Under the pieces are notes generated by a model. The model saw only the letters and a list, made by a program, of their open reading frames with translations. It had not been told where the DNA came from and did not search any database. Below, piece after piece: positions 1 through 7,734 of a stretch of 46,445 nt of DNA. Both the position numbers and the translations under genes were made by a program. The stretch lies in NCBI GenBank assembly GCA_026417795.1, contig JAOACP010000015.1:1-46445 (forward strand), in the 5' to 3' direction. Position 1 is the stretch's first letter, and every line of letters begins with the position of its first letter. The stretch is from Thermanaerothrix sp. (GTDB lineage Bacteria > Synergistota > Synergistia > Synergistales > Synergistaceae).

Positions 1-2
1 GG

Positions 3-599
3 ATAAGGGAGTGCGCCAGGGTGATAAGGGACATGGCGGGGGAGAGCGACGCTTCCACCATGCGGGACCTCATAAGGTCAAGCCACGGGGTGGCCATATT
101 CCCCTCCGTGGTAAAGGCGGGGCTCGGCATAGGGGGCAAGTACGGTCAAGGAGTGCTGCTCAAGCACGACCCCTACACGAACCGCTGGTACGGCCCAAGC
201 TTCGTAAACATAGCGGGGCTCTCCTGGGGAATCCAGATAGGCGTTCAATCCACCGCGCTGGTGCTGGTGATAAACAACCAGAAGGGGATCGAAGCCTTCG
301 AAGGGGACAAGATAACCTTGGGAGGCGACCTTTCCGTATCCGCCGGGCCCGTTGGCAGGAACGCCCAAGCGGGGACGGACTCAAGCCTCAAGGCGTCCAT
401 TTACAGCTACTCCATGTCAAAGGGCCTCTTCGCGGGACTTTCCCTTGAAGGGGCGGTTATATCCACCGAGGGGGACACCAACCGGGCCTACTGGGGAAGG
501 GATATGTCGGTTCAGCAGATCCTTTCCAAACGGGCATCGGGGACAAAGATGGCACCCCTCCTGAAGGCCCTAAGGGATGCCGTAAAATCCAGAGACTAA
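3..599 (+). CDS. SYLF (YSC84/DUF500) lipid-binding domain protein, 5' end cut by contig edge
   Basis: The open frame runs in from the window edge (in-frame codons from position 3), so the true start and any signal peptide are missing. About 199 residues remain. The remaining part reads as a SYLF domain: an ATMRDLI-like helix, then AIFPSVVKAGLGIGGKYGQG, a WYGPSFVNIAG block and a WGIQIGVQST block, followed by a later GLSLEGAVIS segment. In eukaryotic relatives this domain binds phosphoinositides; bacterial members are usually exported or envelope proteins of unknown role. A GTG at 21 could be read as a start but lies inside the conserved domain, so it is unlikely to be real. A hairpin terminator follows 55 bases after the stop. 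Family call is firm, cellular role unknown. Confidence 0.85.
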   Translation: MRECARVIRDMAGESDASTMRDLIRSSHGVAIFPSVVKAGLGIGGKYGQGVLLKHDPYTNRWYGPSFVNIAGLSWGIQIGVQSTALVLVINNQKGIEAFEGDKITLGGDLSVSAGPVGRNAQAGTDSSLKASIYSYSMSKGLFAGLSLEGAVISTEGDTNRAYWGRDMSVQQILSKRASGTKMAPLLKALRDAVKSRD

Positions 600-653
600 T
601 TGGTTGTCATCTTTAAGACGACAACCTGCCGATATATTATCAAGAAGCGGCAA

Positions 654-684
654 CCGGGAGCTCCTTCGGGGCTCCCGGCTTTTT
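654..684 (+). terminator. Rho-independent terminator after the SYLF gene
   Basis: CCGGGAGC (654-661) pairs with GCTCCCGG (671-678), extendable inward by TCC/GGG around a TTC loop, and is followed by CTTTTT (679-684). It points downstream of the plus-strand SYLF gene. Confidence 0.8.
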
Positions 685-694
685 GCCCCGCAGC

Positions 695-725
695 CAGGCG
701 CGGAGAATCCAAAGATCCGCGCCTG
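695..725. repeat. 10-bp perfect inverted repeat between SYLF gene and comB
   Basis: CAGGCGCGGA (695-704) and TCCGCGCCTG (716-725) are perfect inverted copies separated by 11 bases. No T-tract follows on either strand, so it is not a standard terminator. It lies downstream of both convergent genes and could stabilise 3' ends. Confidence 0.5.
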
Positions 726-757
726 TAGCTTCGCTAGCAGCCCAACGTCTAAATATC

Positions 758-780
758 AAAACGCCAAAACGCCAAAAGCC
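758..780. repeat. Short tandem repeat, AAAACGCC twice plus partial copy
   Basis: Two exact copies of AAAACGCC (758-765, 766-773) are followed by AAAAGCC (774-780), immediately downstream of the comB stop. Too short for a CRISPR or a satellite; probably slippage. Confidence 0.5.
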
Positions 781-1536
781 TCACCCTACCAGGAGAAGCT
801 CTGCGAAGCCGTCGCGGAATCGGCTTGCCTTCGATAAGATCTCGGTGACATCCACACGGCACGCCTCCTCTATGTCCCCCATAAACCCCATCTCGGCCAG
901 GAAGGCCCCATGGGAGGACCTCTCCAATATACACCCCATGATATCCCCCCTTACACTCCTATGCTCCTCAAGGGCCACGCGGGCGGAGGAGGACAAATCA
1001 ACGCGGGACGCCCCTTTGATGTCAAGCAGTCGATCCACCAGGGCCCCTGCGGCGACCACGTCCTCATAGGACTCAGATCCTTCGTGCCCGGCGCACAGAA
1101 CCGCCACAGGCCCCGTCTCATGGGCCACAAGCCCCGCCGCGGCGCTAAGGTTTCTCAGACAGAATGGATAAACCCGGTCTGACGCCTCAAGGGCCCGAAG
1201 GATGGCACCGGTGCCGTTTGTGGTGGTCATTACCACACGAAGCCTGCGGTCTTGAGGCATCGCCATGAGTTCCCTGGGAGAGTTTCCACCGTCGAAGCCA
1301 CGGGGAGCCACCCCACCCCTTTCCCCAAGGAGGGACCAACCTTCCCCATCTTCCTCAAGCTTCTTTTTCAAAACCCTTGCCTCTTCCACATCTCCCGCTA
1401 GGACAGCCCTGACACCTCCCAATTCAAAAAACACGCTCATCTGAGTGGTGGCCCTCAGCATGTCCACCACAAGGCAGAAGGCGAAGGATCCCGATATCTC
1501 CCTTGGGGTAAAGAACACCTGGACCCTGCATACCAT
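781..1536 (-). CDS. comB: 2-phosphosulfolactate phosphatase family protein (ComB)
   Basis: A protein of 251 residues, near the usual ComB length. Family landmarks are VVDMLRATTQM near residue 24, LLGERGG with GFDGGNSP near residue 80, VVMTTTNGT near residue 105 and VAVLCAGHEG with a following acidic stretch. ComB is a Mg-dependent phosphatase that removes phosphate from 2-phosphosulfolactate, a step on the way to coenzyme M in methanogens and to sulfolactate in some bacteria. No comA, comC or comDE homologue is in the window, so the pathway here is not shown and the substrate may differ. GGGGGTGG lies just upstream of the ATG. It is divergent from the universal stress gene and ends toward the SYLF gene. 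Confidence 0.85.
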   Translation of the reverse strand: MVCRVQVFFTPREISGSFAFCLVVDMLRATTQMSVFFELGGVRAVLAGDVEEARVLKKKLEEDGEGWSLLGERGGVAPRGFDGGNSPRELMAMPQDRRLRVVMTTTNGTGAILRALEASDRVYPFCLRNLSAAAGLVAHETGPVAVLCAGHEGSESYEDVVAAGALVDRLLDIKGASRVDLSSSARVALEEHRSVRGDIMGCILERSSHGAFLAEMGFMGDIEEACRVDVTEILSKASRFRDGFAELLLVG

Positions 1537-1607
1537 GTGGATACCACCCCCACAACGATGTGATAGAATAAAACCAAGATTTTCAGCACATGAAAGGAGT
1601 GATCCCG

Positions 1608-2066
1608 ATGCCCAAGAAAATGCTCGTGGCGGCGGACCTAAGCAAGCTCGGCGAGTCGGTGGTAAAGTACGGCTACTCCCTATCCCACAGGCTCAACATC
1701 GAGGCCACGTTCCTCCACGTGATCCCAAATTACTACATATGGAGGGGTTACGAGCCCTGGCTTCCCCCGGAGATAAACCAGGAGGTTCAGCAGATAGCAG
1801 ACAAGAAGATGCGGTACTTCCTCAAAAAGGCGGAGGAGCAGCTGGGCTACCAGGATCATCCCGCCCATAAATTGGAGATCCTCTTCGGCGACCCCGCGGA
1901 GCAGATAATCGAGTACGCAAAGAAGGAGTCCATGGACCTCATCGTGCTGGGATACAAGGGACACAGCACCCTGGAGAACATCATCGTGGGAAGCACCGCC
2001 TCCAAGGTGGCCCGCTACGCTCCATGCTCGGTTCTCATATACCGCCCCGGCCACGAACCCATATAG
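1608..2066 (+). CDS. Universal stress protein (UspA family)
   Basis: A 152-residue single-domain Usp. The N-terminal strand KKMLVAADLSKLGESVVKY and the C-terminal ATP-binding motif G-x2-G-x9-G-S (GYKGHSTLENIIVGS) are both present, which places it with the nucleotide-binding, not the UspA-like, subgroup. An in-frame ATG at 1590 is rejected as the start because AAAGGAGTGA, the ribosome binding site for the ATG at 1608, lies on top of it. Usp proteins are cytoplasmic and tied to survival under starvation or respiratory stress; the partner here is unknown. It stands alone, with a bidirectional terminator downstream. Confidence 0.9.
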   Translation: MPKKMLVAADLSKLGESVVKYGYSLSHRLNIEATFLHVIPNYYIWRGYEPWLPPEINQEVQQIADKKMRYFLKKAEEQLGYQDHPAHKLEILFGDPAEQIIEYAKKESMDLIVLGYKGHSTLENIIVGSTASKVARYAPCSVLIYRPGHEPI

Positions 2067-2134
2067 GGCATCGCAGGCAAAATCCATCCCCAACGGATAA
2101 TGGATGATTCGAACCAGTTAGCGTAAATGCACAG

Positions 2135-2161
2135 GGAGGGAGAGGCAGCGCCTCCCCCTCC
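2135..2161. terminator. Hairpin terminator between convergent usp and helical-protein genes
   Basis: GGAGGGAGAGGC (2135-2146) pairs with GCCTCCCCCTCC (2150-2161) over 12 positions with a single mismatch and an AGC loop; TCTATTT follows on the plus strand. Its position between convergent genes suggests that it serves both. Confidence 0.7.
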
Positions 2162-2215
2162 TCTATTTGCGTTCTGCCTAACAAACGCCAACGTTCAAGG
2201 CAGCACAAAATCCGG

Positions 2216-2653
2216 CTATATTATCAGCTTGCCGCCCCCCTTTGGGCCCCCCATCTTGTCAAGCTGCTGCAGCACGTTGGAGGAGGCCACCGCGATGCTG
2301 GGCTTCTTAGCCTCCTGGGCGGCATACTCCTGAAGCCTGCGCTCGTACTCCTTGAGGCTCTTCTTCAGGGCCTCCACGTCACCCTTCACCCACTGGAGTA
2401 TGCCCTCCACCATGGCCTTGACCATCTCCTCCGGGGGATCGGAGTTGAGCAACCCAAGCTCCTTGAGCATCCTATGCTCCTCCCGCACGGACTCCAGGAT
2501 GTCATCGTCGGTCACGAGACCCTTCTTGTACAGGACCCTAAGGACTATGTTGAACTTGGTCTTGTTGTTCTCATCGTTTATGGCCAGGGAATCCACCCGG
2601 GCCAGCAACATGGAAAGCACCTCTTCAAGACTTATCTGCATGGGCATGGCCAT
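2216..2653 (-). CDS. Hypothetical small helical protein
   Basis: 145 residues with no domain I recognise. It is predicted almost wholly helical and highly charged, with a heptad-like stretch in the region KGDVEALKKSLKEYERRL (about residues 90-110), suggesting a short coiled coil. The C-terminus ends in a glycine-rich GGPKGGGKLII tail. There is no signal peptide or membrane segment. AGGAGGAGG stands upstream of the ATG with good spacing, which supports real translation. It diverges from the yitT-like gene. Probably a cytoplasmic, oligomeric protein; no function is proposed. Confidence 0.7.
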   Translation of the reverse strand: MAMPMQISLEEVLSMLLARVDSLAINDENNKTKFNIVLRVLYKKGLVTDDDILESVREEHRMLKELGLLNSDPPEEMVKAMVEGILQWVKGDVEALKKSLKEYERRLQEYAAQEAKKPSIAVASSNVLQQLDKMGGPKGGGKLII

Positions 2654-2803
2654 CGCCGATCTCCTCCTCCTTGTACAGTAAGCCCAATTTTACCACCTCC
2701 ATGGGAAAACCGTTATATACTTTACATGCAAAGCCCCGTCCGGAACGTCATCTTAAACACGGCTCATCGCCACACAAGGACTCCATAAGGAGGTGTAATC
2801 CCG

Positions 2804-3688
2804 ATGAACAACGTCAAGCGACAGGGTATGCGGCTTATGATAGCCATAAAACAGGAATGGCCCGCGCTGCTCAACATAACCTTCGGCTGCGTGATACTTA
2901 CCATAGGTATAATGGGGCTCACCATTCCCTATAAACTTCCCGATTCAGGGTTAACCGGCCTTGCGGTGTTGGCAAAGTACGCCTTCGGGCTCTCCCCCGC
3001 CTGGATAATAGGTTTGGGGAACGTGGCCCTTCTTTGGTGGAGCTGGAAGGAGCTTTCCCCAAGGTTCGTGGTTCTCACCACCTACGGGGTCACACTGCTC
3101 ACGGTGCTGATAAGGCTGGCGGACAACCTTCCCCACCCCACCATCCATGACACCCTGCTGGTGGCCATACTGGCGGGGGTCATAAAGGGGATAGGTGGAG
3201 GCATAGTGTTCCGATGCGGAGCCTCCCTGGGCGGAACGGACATCATCGTAATGGTGCTTCGAAAAAGGCTTGGGGTTGAGGTGGGCAAATACTCGTTCTA
3301 CATAAACCTGTTCATCCTGGCGCTCTCCAGCGTGGTGGTGGGGATCGAAGGGGCCCTCTTCGGGCTGGTAAGCGTCTACGCCAACGGGGTGGTCACCGAC
3401 AACGTGCTCAGCAGCTTCGACAGGAGAAGGTTGGTCTTCATAGTCTCCAAGGAACACCGGGCCATAACACAGTACATAATCCAGGAGATGAACCGCGGTG
3501 TAACGGAGCTCATGGGCAAGGGGGGCTACTCCGGTGAGGACAGGCCTACCCTCATGTGCCTGTTGACCCCCAAACAGGCCATGGACCTGAAGCGTTTCGT
3601 GGCCCAGCTGGACCCCAAGGCCTTCATGGTGATCTCCGAAGCCTCCGAGGTTTTGGGCCGTGGCTTCAAAACCTGGAAGCAGCTCTAG
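2804..3688 (+). CDS. YitT family membrane protein (DUF161 + DUF2179)
   Basis: 294 residues. A short basic N-terminus leads into five or six hydrophobic segments (about residues 24-195), including the glycine-rich GVIKGIGGGIVFRCGASLGG loop typical of YitT_membrane. The soluble C-terminal DUF2179 domain follows (about 205-285), with FIVSKEHRAITQYIIQEMN and TLMCLLTPKQAMDLK. Family function is unproven; transport or sensing at the inner membrane is usually assumed. AAGGAGGTG sits ideally before the ATG. A possible promoter, TTTACC (2689-2694) and TTATAT (2713-2718) with an 18-base spacer, lies upstream but is weak evidence. Confidence 0.9.
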   Translation: MNNVKRQGMRLMIAIKQEWPALLNITFGCVILTIGIMGLTIPYKLPDSGLTGLAVLAKYAFGLSPAWIIGLGNVALLWWSWKELSPRFVVLTTYGVTLLTVLIRLADNLPHPTIHDTLLVAILAGVIKGIGGGIVFRCGASLGGTDIIVMVLRKRLGVEVGKYSFYINLFILALSSVVVGIEGALFGLVSVYANGVVTDNVLSSFDRRRLVFIVSKEHRAITQYIIQEMNRGVTELMGKGGYSGEDRPTLMCLLTPKQAMDLKRFVAQLDPKAFMVISEASEVLGRGFKTWKQL

Positions 3689-3724
3689 GGCCGCAAATCC
3701 CGCTCCCGGGCCCTTCGCTCCAGC

Positions 3725-4624
3725 CTACCGTTGGACATCTCCTGCCATGGCGGCCCCCACCAAGGGGGCCTTCTCCATCAGGGACGACAAGATCAGCCTC
3801 ACCTTCCGGCGAAAGGCATCCGCCAGGTACAGATCAAGCCTGGCGGCCAGCATGGGCACCAAACCTTCAGCCCTGGATATGCCCCCGCCAAGCACCACCG
3901 CTTCGGGATCCAAAAGATGTACCGCCGAGGCCATCCCCCTGGAAAGGGCGTCTAAAAACTCCTCCATAACTTCCGAAGGGTTGCCCCTCAAGAAATCCTC
4001 CCACTGCTCCTTAAAGCTCCCATTACCCCTAGCTTCCACCCCATCGGCCCCCGCCAGGGCCTCAAGGTGTCCTAGGCCGCCGCAGCCGCAGGGACGGCTG
4101 CCCCTTACCACCATGTGCCCCCCTTCTCCCGCCATCCCGTTGGAGCCCGTCAAAAGACGCCCCCGAACCACCACACCACAGCCAACCCCGGTTCCCAGGG
4201 TGAAGAGCACGAAGTCCGAAAGCCCCTTGGCGGAGCCGGCTATCATCTCCCCAAGGGCGTAACAGTTGGCGTCGTTCTCAGCGTATAACTCCACGGGAGA
4301 ACCCGCGGCGGAGGAAACCACGGAGGATATCTCCCTGACTGACACGTTACGCCAACCTAGGTTTGGGGCGCTCACCAACACCGAACGGGATCTGTCCAGC
4401 ATACCCGGCAAAGCCACCCCGCCCATGCTTGGGAACGGAAGTCCCTGCTCCTCGCATAGCTCAAGGGCCTTACGGGCCAGAGCGGTCCCCACCGAGCCAA
4501 CGCTTCGGTCCGAAGGGGTATCTATCATGCCGTACCCCAGCAGCACAGCCCTTTCGGGGTCCCATAGGCCCACCGAGATGCTGTGTCCCCCAACGTCCGC
4601 CGCAAGGCGAAGCCCCAACGCCAT
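3725..4624 (-). CDS. ROK family protein (sugar kinase or regulator-like)
   Basis: 299 residues from the ATG at 4624, chosen because GGGGGAGGGG lies 8 bases upstream; a GTG at 4633 overlaps that site. The N-terminal phosphate loop reads DVGGHSISVG, with His where ROK kinases usually have Thr. The catalytic region ENDANCYALGE and the GTGVGCG loop are intact. The zinc motif, normally CxCGxxGCxE, reads CGCGGLGHLE with His replacing the third Cys. There is no N-terminal helix-turn-helix, so it looks like a kinase rather than a NagC-type repressor. ROK kinases phosphorylate glucose, fructose, N-acetylglucosamine or N-acetylmannosamine; no sugar genes nearby identify the substrate. It is last in the minus-strand operon, 20 bases after the M55-like gene. 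Confidence 0.85.
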   Translation of the reverse strand: MALGLRLAADVGGHSISVGLWDPERAVLLGYGMIDTPSDRSVGSVGTALARKALELCEEQGLPFPSMGGVALPGMLDRSRSVLVSAPNLGWRNVSVREISSVVSSAAGSPVELYAENDANCYALGEMIAGSAKGLSDFVLFTLGTGVGCGVVVRGRLLTGSNGMAGEGGHMVVRGSRPCGCGGLGHLEALAGADGVEARGNGSFKEQWEDFLRGNPSEVMEEFLDALSRGMASAVHLLDPEAVVLGGGISRAEGLVPMLAARLDLYLADAFRRKVRLILSSLMEKAPLVGAAMAGDVQR

Positions 4625-4644
4625 GAAGCACACCCCTCCCCCAG

Positions 4645-5424
4645 TTAGCAGGTTCGATCCGCTATCATCGTGGCGGAAGCCAAAAAACGCCTCACGTCAA
4701 AGGGATCATCGGTCTCAAAGGAAACCTCGCAGGCCCCAACCCGGCGGCTCATAGGAAGCAAACTCACCGCATCAGCGATCTCCGGCCTTGTAAGCTCCAC
4801 GCTCACCCTGTAAGGGGGCTTCATCGGATCAGGGCGCGGGACCCTCCCAGCATCCATGGACCACAGGGCGGACTTTGCCCCCTCCATGAGCACCTCCACG
4901 CCTCCCTGAAGGGCCGCAAAGGAACGAGCCCCCAGGGACTCCTTCAGCTCGCAGATGACGGGTCTTTCTCCGTCGAAAAGCGCCTCCGCCTCAAAACAGG
5001 CGAAGTCATCCCCGGCTATAAGGATAACCGGCGTGAAGAGCACGGCGCTTGAGAACACCTCCAGCCCAATGGGCCCCATGCGCCTTCCGTTGACCCTTAC
5101 CCCCCTTATGGAAGCGGCGCCGTCCAAGGGCAAGGCCCCTTTCTCGGCACCCCACATGGCGGGATAGCCTATCAGCATCGCCGCATCGCTCTCCGACATC
5201 AGATGGGGAAGGCTTAAAAGGCTCAACGGGCTGTTAACTATGGTGCAAAACCGCATGAACCTAACAGGATCCAACAACCCCTCCGGGTCGTCCACCACCA
5301 CAGAGTTATCCCCAAGGCAGAGCATCTCGCAGAGGGGCTCCATGTAGGAGCTGACCAGGCTCTGCGGAGGGCGGGATGCCATACAGGGGAACCCCTCGGA
5401 CCTTATGGATATGAGGATCCTCAT
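4645..5424 (-). CDS. M55 D-aminopeptidase (DppA)-like protein lacking the metal site
   Basis: 259 residues. Start ATG 5424 follows the stop of the upstream gene by 2 bases, implying coupled translation; longer in-frame readings overlap that gene. The fold matches DppA: MRILISIRSEGFPCM at the N-terminus, VVVDDPEG, AAMLIGYPAMWG, IRGVRVNGRRMGPIGLEVF and PVILIAGDDFACFEAEALF. From memory, DppA binds two zinc ions through an Asp-x-Glu pair in the first strand, a His in NDSH, a His in GYHA and a Glu in VGELGLN. Here these read RSE, DDPE, GYPA and MGPIGLE, so nearly every ligand is gone. It is probably not a metallopeptidase; a binding or structural role is inferred. Confidence 0.7.
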   Translation of the reverse strand: MRILISIRSEGFPCMASRPPQSLVSSYMEPLCEMLCLGDNSVVVDDPEGLLDPVRFMRFCTIVNSPLSLLSLPHLMSESDAAMLIGYPAMWGAEKGALPLDGAASIRGVRVNGRRMGPIGLEVFSSAVLFTPVILIAGDDFACFEAEALFDGERPVICELKESLGARSFAALQGGVEVLMEGAKSALWSMDAGRVPRPDPMKPPYRVSVELTRPEIADAVSLLPMSRRVGACEVSFETDDPFDVRRFLASATMIADRTC

Positions 5425-5426
5425 GG

Positions 5427-6422
5427 CTAAGACACCCAAGCGGCGATTGAAGAGGGGCTGCTCAACAAAGGACGCCCCACCCCAACAAGATGGCATACCC
5501 CGAAATGGAGCATTTTCTCCGCCCTCTGCGGGTTGCGCACCATGCCGGTGCACTCCACGACGCAACGGCCTCCCACCGCCTCCATGACAAGCCTTGAGTA
5601 GTCGTCAAACCCTTCGGGGGTATCGTATCCACACAGGTTGCCGGAGACTCCTATGAGGTCCACGCCTAAGGATGCCAGCTCCCTTGCCACCCTAGCCCCC
5701 TCCTCCGGGGCAAGCCCTTCACCGGCGGAGCCGGGGAAGAAGTCCGCAACCCCAAGCCGCACCGATATTATGGCGTCCTCAAATGCCCCCGCCAAAGCAT
5801 CCACCACCTGAAAAAGCAACCTGGCCCGGTTCATCAAACTGCCCCCGTAACGGTCCTTTCTTTGGTTGGTAAAGGGGCTTAGGAACTGTCCCAGCAGGTA
5901 ACCATGACAGCAATGCACCTGAACCCCCCTGTACCCAGCATCCAAGGCCCGCCGGGCGGCGCTGACAAAGAGATCGGGCAGCTGCTCTATTTCATCGGCG
6001 GTCATCTCCGATGGGACGAGTTGATGCTCCCTCATCGGGTGTGGCACCGGGGAAGGAGCCACGCACCGGAAGGTTGGGTCGTCAAGAAGCGTAAGATCCG
6101 CCACGGAACTACCCGCGTGATTAAGCTGCACCAGCGGCACCGCCCCGCAACGTTCTATGAGGGATGCCACCTCCCTGTGAGGCTCCACCAAAGGATCCGA
6201 ATCCAGCCTCATCTGCCTTACCCTGGCCCTGCCCCATGGATGCACCGCATGGTGCTCCATTATCATAAGCCCCGCCCGGGATGTCAGGATCTCCTTAACC
6301 CTTAAAAGGGTCCCCTCCGTGGGACGCCCCTCAGGGGTGGCGGTGCCCGATGCCAACGGCGCCGCCACCAGGCGGTTAGGGATCCTCACCCCCTTTATCT
6401 CCAACGGCTCCTTAAGCAGCAT
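5427..6422 (-). CDS. Old yellow enzyme-type NADH:flavin oxidoreductase
   Basis: 331 residues, a TIM-barrel FMN enzyme. The start is set at ATG 6422, with AGGGGG 7 bases upstream; a GTG directly before it is possible. Landmarks: IPNRLVAAPLASG at the N-terminus, PLVQLNHAGS in the middle, and HCCHGYLLGQFLSP followed by NQRKDRYGGSL and NRARL, the OYE active-site histidine pair and FMN-phosphate region. ISVRLGV and VGVGRPLL follow. It lacks the C-terminal FeS/FAD-NAD domains of 2,4-dienoyl-CoA reductase, so it is the short form. Members reduce activated C=C bonds or related substrates; the physiological substrate cannot be told from sequence. It overlaps nothing but is separated from the M55-like gene by only 2 bases. 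Confidence 0.88.
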   Translation of the reverse strand: MLLKEPLEIKGVRIPNRLVAAPLASGTATPEGRPTEGTLLRVKEILTSRAGLMIMEHHAVHPWGRARVRQMRLDSDPLVEPHREVASLIERCGAVPLVQLNHAGSSVADLTLLDDPTFRCVAPSPVPHPMREHQLVPSEMTADEIEQLPDLFVSAARRALDAGYRGVQVHCCHGYLLGQFLSPFTNQRKDRYGGSLMNRARLLFQVVDALAGAFEDAIISVRLGVADFFPGSAGEGLAPEEGARVARELASLGVDLIGVSGNLCGYDTPEGFDDYSRLVMEAVGGRCVVECTGMVRNPQRAEKMLHFGVCHLVGVGRPLLSSPSSIAAWVS

Positions 6423-6466
6423 CACCGCACCCCCTAGAAGTTTTAGTACGATCCCGGCGTCAAGGA

Positions 6467-7555
6467 CTAAACGTTAAAGCGGATCTCCATGACGTCGCCA
6501 TCCTTAACCCGGTACTCCTTGCCCTCGAGCCTCAAACACCCCGCGTCCCTGCAGGCCCCTATGGAGAACCCGTGGGCTCGGTAATCATCGAAGGACACCA
6601 CCTGGGCCTTTATGAAACCCCTGGCGAGGTCCGAGTGAATGGCCCCAGCGGCGTCCACCGCCGTAGCTCCGTCCCTCAAGGTCCAGGCCCGGACCTCATC
6701 GGGGCCGCAAGTGAAGAAGCTTATGAGCCCAAGGAGCGAGTACGCCCCCCTTATCACCCGGTCCCTACCGGGCTCAGATATGTCAAGCCCTGCGGTGAAC
6801 TCCTCAGCTTCCTCCGGGGAAAGGTCCAAAAGGTCCATCTCGAGCTGTCCGTACACCGACACCCAAGGGACCTCTCCCAGCTCCGAAAGCAGCTCCTTCC
6901 CTCCCGGAACGTCCTCGGGGCCCTTCTGGGTCTCGTCCAGGTTGAGGACCACCATCTGGGGCTTGGCGGACAGAAAGGAAAATCCCCTTAAAAGCCTAAG
7001 CTCATCCTGGCTCAGCCCCATCTTGCCGATGGGCACCTCGGAAAGCAGGCTCTCCTGACAACGCTCCAGAAGCTCCTTTTCCACCTGCTCCTCCGGGGAC
7101 AGCTTCTTCTTGCCCCCCAGGCGGCTCAAACGGTTCTCTATGACCCCAAGGTCCCGGTATATGAGCTCCAGGTTGACGATTTTGTAGTCCCTTAGAACGT
7201 CCACCTTGCCCTCCGGGTGCTCCACCGAAGGGTTGGCAAACCCCCTCACCACGTGGAGAAGGGCATCCGCCTCCGCCACGAAGGAGAGAAAGGAGTTGCC
7301 GAGCCCCGCCCCCTTGCTGGCATCCCTGGAAAGGCCCGCAAGGTCCACGAACTCAACCTGAGCGGGGGTCCTCTTCTTGGGGTTATGATGCTCCGCCAGC
7401 AGATCAAACCGCCAGTCAGGGACGGGAACCACCGCCCTGTTGGGGTCGGTCTTGCCTCCAGGATAGGGCTTAACCTCCGCCCCAGCCCTGGTTATCACGT
7501 TAAAAAGGGTGGTCTTCCCGCTCAGGGGAAGCCCTACTATGCCGCAATGAAGCAT
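6467..7555 (-). CDS. YchF/Obg-related P-loop ATPase with C-terminal TGS-like domain
   Basis: 362 residues from ATG 7555, with GGGAGGAG upstream; this matches the usual YchF length. The P-loop GLPLSGKTT is at residues 8-16, VEFVDLAGL forms the G3 region, and VVLNLDE replaces NKxD, the NxxE type of change that lets YchF prefer ATP. A helical arm lies between (about 130-200). The C-terminal TGS-like part contains FFTCGPDEVRAWTLRDG, DLARGFIKAQVV and the closing YRVKDGDVMEIRFNV. Classic YchF has GLPNVGKST, so the LSGKTT form may mark a separate paralogue. YchF binds ribosomes and is linked to oxidative-stress control. It heads the minus-strand operon, 44 bases upstream of the OYE gene. Confidence 0.88.
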   Translation of the reverse strand: MLHCGIVGLPLSGKTTLFNVITRAGAEVKPYPGGKTDPNRAVVPVPDWRFDLLAEHHNPKKRTPAQVEFVDLAGLSRDASKGAGLGNSFLSFVAEADALLHVVRGFANPSVEHPEGKVDVLRDYKIVNLELIYRDLGVIENRLSRLGGKKKLSPEEQVEKELLERCQESLLSEVPIGKMGLSQDELRLLRGFSFLSAKPQMVVLNLDETQKGPEDVPGGKELLSELGEVPWVSVYGQLEMDLLDLSPEEAEEFTAGLDISEPGRDRVIRGAYSLLGLISFFTCGPDEVRAWTLRDGATAVDAAGAIHSDLARGFIKAQVVSFDDYRAHGFSIGACRDAGCLRLEGKEYRVKDGDVMEIRFNV

Positions 7556-7734
7556 GTGTCCACTCCTCCCAAAATAGCTGAGCCTCGCAGAAAAATCGAA
7601 TCCCTTAGACCCTATTTTATCCGAACCAAGTCGTTTCCGTCCCTCGGGTGTTAAAATGAACAGCAAGACCATTGGGACCGAAGCTTACAGAGGTCTTCGC
7701 ATACTTTATAGCTTCCAGATGGGGGGTGTCGCCC

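Noticed and set aside
602-626. GGTTGTC/GACAACC stem as a tRNA or terminator
   Set aside because: There is no cloverleaf and no T-run; a terminator with a T-run follows at 654.
758-780. Tandem AAAACGCC copies as a CRISPR fragment
   Set aside because: Repeats are 8 bases with no spacers and no cas genes nearby.
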